NCBI GenBank assembly: GCA_900547295.1
Contig: URGK01000038.1
Coordinates: forward strand, 1-24,553
Direction: 5' to 3'
DNA from: an uncultured Eubacteriales bacterium
GTDB taxonomy: Bacteria > Bacillota > Clostridia > Peptostreptococcales > Anaerovoracaceae
DNA: 24,553 nt
Part shown: one piece after another, positions 22,583-24,553 of the stretch
Layout of the letters: every line of letters starts with the position of its first letter
Position numbering within the stretch: position 1 is the stretch's first letter
Notes under the pieces: generated by a model
What the model was told of the DNA's origin: nothing
What the model saw: the letters and a program-made list of their open reading frames with translations, nothing else
Databases searched by the model: none
Translations under genes and position numbers: made by a program

Positions 22583-23832
22583 GTTTAATTGCAAAGATAC
22601 CGGATATTTTAAAGGAAGCACAGGAAGAATACGAAAAATGCAGACAGAAGGCATTCAGAGCTGTTTATCAGTATGGCGATGATGACAGCGGCAATATTGT
22701 TTCTGAGGGTGATAACCTTGAATTTATGAAATTCCTTATAGAAACGATGGATATGAAAGGCAGGATAAATATCATATATGTAGACCCGCCGTTTTTTACA
22801 AAGCTAAGGTATGAAGCAGTGGTGAAAATGCCTGCGACAGATGAGAATATTTCAATTCCCGCATATACGGACAAATGGGAAGAGGGGGAAGCAGAGTATC
22901 TGCGTATGCTGTGCTCAAGACTTATAGCTATGAAAGAGCTTCTCACAAAGGACGGCTGTCTGTGGGTGCATCTTGACTGGCATATTTCCCACTATACCAA
23001 AATCCTGCTTGATGAGATTTTCGGGCACAATAACTTTGTAAATGAAATTGTCTGGACATATAAATCGGGCGGAAGCAGCAAAAGACATTTCTCAAGAAAA
23101 CACGACACGCTGCTTTTTTACAGCAAAACAAAACAATATTATTTCAAGCCCCAAAAAGAAAAGTCCTATAACAGAGGCTTTAAACCGTATCATTTCAAGG
23201 GAGTGGAGGAATTCTGCGACGATACCGGCTGGTATACTCTCGTAAATATGAAAGACGTATGGAATATAGATATGGTAGGCAGGACATCTGCCGAGAGGAC
23301 AGGTTATGCAACCCAGAAGCCGGAAGCGCTTATGATGAGGATACTTGAGAGCTGTTCAAGAGAGGGCGATATATGCGCAGACTTCTTTGCAGGCTCCGGA
23401 ACCCTTGCCGCTGCGGCTCATAAAATGAACAGGCACTTTATAACCTGTGATGGCGGCACGCTGGCTACTTCTATGTGCACCAAAAGGCTTGCAGCTAATA
23501 TGGCTTCATTTACTGTAATGTCGGAAAATGATGATATATCAGAACCACCGGATACCATAGATATTAAATACAGCAGTCAGACAGGGGAGTTTACTGTTGA
23601 TGCGGGAGAGTATATAAATTCACTTGAAGAGGGCAGCGAAGCTGTAGCAATGTGGAGCATAGACTGGAATTATGACGGGAGTGTTCATAAGGCGGCAGAC
23701 GTGCAGCTTCGGAGCAAGGCAGGAATTGCAGGACAGCTTTCAGGAGCCGTAGGAGAAGAAATAAGTGTTGCGTTTACAGGTATAACCGGAACAAGAAAGC
23801 AATATGTTATATTGACAAAGAAATATGAATGA
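22579..23832 (+). CDS. Orphan beta-class DNA methyltransferase (type III Mod-like)
   Basis: A 417-residue SAM-dependent DNA methyltransferase. The catalytic motif IV, DPPF, is at residues 69-72 (IIYVDPPFF) and the SAM-binding motif I (DFFAGSGTLAAAA) lies near residue 268. DPPF before FxGxG is the beta-class order, giving N6-adenine or N4-cytosine methylation. TQKPEALMMRILESCS precedes motif I as usual. A C-terminal region (about 325-417) rich in beta-strands (AMWSIDWNYDGSVH) looks like the tail of Clostridial Mod-like proteins. No restriction subunit lies next to it; it is coupled to ygiQ by a 4-nt ATGA overlap. Its recognition sequence cannot be deduced. The tRNA-Gly promoter is embedded in its last codons. 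Confidence 0.88.
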   Translation: MSLIAKIPDILKEAQEEYEKCRQKAFRAVYQYGDDDSGNIVSEGDNLEFMKFLIETMDMKGRINIIYVDPPFFTKLRYEAVVKMPATDENISIPAYTDKWEEGEAEYLRMLCSRLIAMKELLTKDGCLWVHLDWHISHYTKILLDEIFGHNNFVNEIVWTYKSGGSSKRHFSRKHDTLLFYSKTKQYYFKPQKEKSYNRGFKPYHFKGVEEFCDDTGWYTLVNMKDVWNIDMVGRTSAERTGYATQKPEALMMRILESCSREGDICADFFAGSGTLAAAAHKMNRHFITCDGGTLATSMCTKRLAANMASFTVMSENDDISEPPDTIDIKYSSQTGEFTVDAGEYINSLEEGSEAVAMWSIDWNYDGSVHKAADVQLRSKAGIAGQLSGAVGEEISVAFTGITGTRKQYVILTKKYE

Positions 23833-23840
23833 TAGATAAT
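23812..23840 (+). promoter_or_regulatory. tRNA-Gly promoter inside the methyltransferase gene
   Basis: A perfect TTGACA (23812-23817), a 17-bp spacer and GATAAT (23835-23840). The -35 box lies in the last codons of the methyltransferase (Leu-Thr-Lys) and the -10 just past its stop. Transcription should start about 6 nt before the mature tRNA. Confidence 0.8.
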
Positions 23841-23852
23841 AGATATGGATAT

Positions 23853-23927
23853 GCGGCATTGGCCTAATGGCAGGGCATCTGCTTCCCATGCAGGAGATTA
23901 CCGGTTCGAGTCCGGTATGCCGCTCCA
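23853..23927 (+). tRNA. tRNA-Gly (CCC)
   Basis: A complete cloverleaf. The acceptor stem is GCGGCAT with ATGCCGC (7 bp), and the D arm starts GGCC with AATGG in the loop. The anticodon stem is TCTGC/GCAGG around the loop TTCCCAT (anticodon CCC). The T stem is ACCGG/CCGGT with the loop TTCGAGT. The discriminator is T, and the 3' CCA is encoded. It has its own promoter and a G-T-rich terminator hairpin. Confidence 0.97.
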
Positions 23928-23937
23928 TATATATAGT

Positions 23938-23977
23938 GCCTGAGTTGTTGGTTTTTCAATGGTTTTGGGTGTTTTTT
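23938..23977 (+). terminator. Terminator of tRNA-Gly
   Basis: GCCTGA...TTG pairs with CAA...TTGGGT, using several G-T pairs, around a T-rich loop; six T residues follow (23972-23977). It begins 11 nt after the CCA. A more G-C-paired relative of the same hairpin lies at 24255. Confidence 0.6.
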
Positions 23978-23978
23978 G

Positions 23979-24003
23979 ATAATTTGCAGTTAGTGCAAAT
24001 TAT
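23979..24003. repeat. Perfect 10-bp hairpin after the tRNA terminator
   Basis: ATAATTTGCA (23979-23988) and TGCAAATTAT (23994-24003) around GTTAG. It could be a second terminator stem read from the minus strand, where AAAAAAC precedes it, or part of an element end. The stretch 24004-24200 holds no recognisable gene; a short open piece (DTFYIETLLKQGWEVAL) is not identifiable. Confidence 0.5.
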
Positions 24004-24200
24004 ATGGCTGAAAGGTGGTTTGAAGAGGGATACCTTTTACATTGAGACATTGCTGAAGCAGGGGTGGGAAGTTGCCCTGAATGGGCCGAGAGACTTGTTG
24101 TTGCAGAGCTTTACCGCATAAAAGACAGAAAAGAATAAGTATCACAACTGCAATCGGTCTATACCGGTGCAATGGCTGAAAATAGCGGTTTATTCCCATT

Positions 24201-24296
24201 TTCCCAATCAAAGAGATTCCCGATTTGAGCCTAGTTACCGCGACATATGTATAACGCCTGAAATCGTTAATTTTTCAACGACTTCAGGCGCTTTTT
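24201..24296 (+). repeat. Degenerate second copy of the tRNA-Gly 3' half plus terminator
   Basis: 24213-24296 aligns with 23894-23977, starting at GAGATT in the anticodon/variable region and running through T arm, acceptor 3' strand, CATAT spacer, GCCTGA hairpin and T run. A hand alignment gives about 60 of 85 positions identical with two single-base gaps, and about 20 of 23 mismatches are transitions. TTCCCA before it matches the anticodon loop. The 5' half is not clearly aligned. It cannot form a working tRNA. It may be a decayed tandem tRNA gene or an attachment-site copy left by an integrative element. Confidence 0.6.
24255..24296 (+). terminator. Strong intrinsic terminator
   Basis: CGCCTGAA (24255-24262) with TTCAGGCG (24283-24290) and TCGTT (24264-24268) with AACGA (24277-24281) form a 13-bp stem with one mismatch, followed by CTTTTT. 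It is well formed although the tRNA-like sequence before it is decayed. Confidence 0.85.
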
Positions 24297-24309
24297 ACAG
24301 TCTTTGCAT

Positions 24310-24504
24310 TTATGACTTCTTTGCAAGGTCCAGTAAACTGTCCTGTACAATTTTTGAAAGGCTCAGATTGTTTTTTTGAGCAAAGGTATCAAGCCAGGCG
24401 GGAATAGTTATATTCCTTCTAACAGCCTTTGTTCCGTATTTTTCTGCATAAACAGTTATATCAAGAACGAGAAGATTTACAAAGCTGTCTTTGTCTGTTT
24501 TAAC
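24310..24504 (-). pseudogene. C-terminal fragment of a HicB-type antitoxin gene
   Basis: On the minus strand the frame reads KTDKDSFVNLLVLDITVYAE, then KAVRRNITIPAWLDTFAQ, NLSLSKIVQDSLLDLAKKS and a stop (24310-24312). The RRNxTIPAWLD and following helix are characteristic of the ribbon-helix-helix C-terminus of HicB antitoxins. Upstream on the minus strand the similarity stops at about 24505, and a stop codon lies in the hairpin at 24523-24545. About half or more of the gene is therefore missing, probably cut by the element at the window edge. Whether a hicA lies beyond cannot be seen. Confidence 0.65.
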
Positions 24505-24510
24505 ACGCCG

Positions 24511-24553
24511 TGAGCAAGAAATCCCCCACTTCTATAAGTGGTGGGATGAATTG
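24511..24553. mobile_element. Possible IS200/IS605-type element end (hairpin), truncated by window edge
   Basis: After AGCAAGAAAT comes CCCCCACTT (24523-24531) pairing with AAGTGGTGGG (24536-24545, one bulge), then ATGAATTG. C/G-rich imperfect hairpins with flanks like this are found at ends of IS200/IS605-family (TnpB-type) elements, which lack inverted repeats. It interrupts hicB. TTTTAAC at 24498-24504 could be the target-side motif. Only one end is visible, so the identity rests on pattern memory. Confidence 0.35.

Noticed and set aside
1..24553. CRISPR arrays, rRNA genes, or a multigene phage-defence island
   Set aside because: No regularly spaced repeats or rRNA sequence were seen; the only defence-like genes are the Fic pair, the orphan methyltransferase and the hicB fragment, which are not adjacent.

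Overview
The window reads as a chromosomal segment of a low-to-middling GC member of the Clostridia (Firmicutes). The evidence is the gene order plsX-rnc-smc-ftsY-der-plsY-gpsA, strong AGGAGG-type ribosome binding sites, TTGACA/TATAAT promoters and U-rich intrinsic terminators. Genus or species cannot be fixed from sequence alone. No spoIVA follows gpsA, so the segment gives no sign of sporulation.

Layout. 1-2650: the 3' part of a large secreted or surface protein (beta-helix, Ig-like, MBG-like and Fn3-like modules). 2650-3790: a gene graveyard holding a decayed Rpn/PD-(D/E)XK nuclease-transposase gene and a decayed membrane-protein gene, probably RarD-like. 3790-5272: a DHA2-type MFS efflux gene with a palindromic operator candidate. 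5296-6480: a two-gene toxin-antitoxin unit, an HTH/VbhA-like antitoxin followed by a Fic protein with an altered motif. 6480-15621: a tightly packed housekeeping operon for phospholipid synthesis (plsX, plsY, gpsA), RNA processing (rnc), chromosome condensation (smc), protein targeting (ftsY) and ribosome assembly (der). Several neighbours overlap, which implies translational coupling.

15650-18290: a methionine operon, metY-metA. Its leader has a textbook promoter, a 24-codon ORF with a Met-Val-Met-Met-Met-Cys-Ser-Cys run, a 10-bp antiterminator pairing and a strong terminator just before metY. This looks like ribosome-mediated transcription attenuation by methionine supply, in place of the S-box or T-box usual in Firmicutes, and is the most striking item in the window. 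MetA carries Glu111, so it should make O-acetylhomoserine, the substrate of MetY; the two genes form a direct sulfhydrylation route.

18290-20540: an ATC-hydrolase-like gene (minus strand) and a hydantoinase/oxoprolinase-like gene (plus strand) meet head to head, and both appear to lack their 5' parts; an HD-domain hydrolase follows. 20540-23840: a structured leader (serial hairpins, a possible 11-codon ORF, a terminator with an alternative pairing, then a 31-bp palindrome) precedes ygiQ (radical SAM) coupled to an orphan beta-class DNA methyltransferase. 23810-24553: tRNA-Gly(CCC) with a promoter inside the methyltransferase gene, a degenerate second copy of the tRNA 3' half plus terminator about 319 bp downstream, a broken hicB fragment, and a hairpin resembling an IS200/IS605-type end at the window edge. 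This end of the window looks like an integration and decay hotspot.
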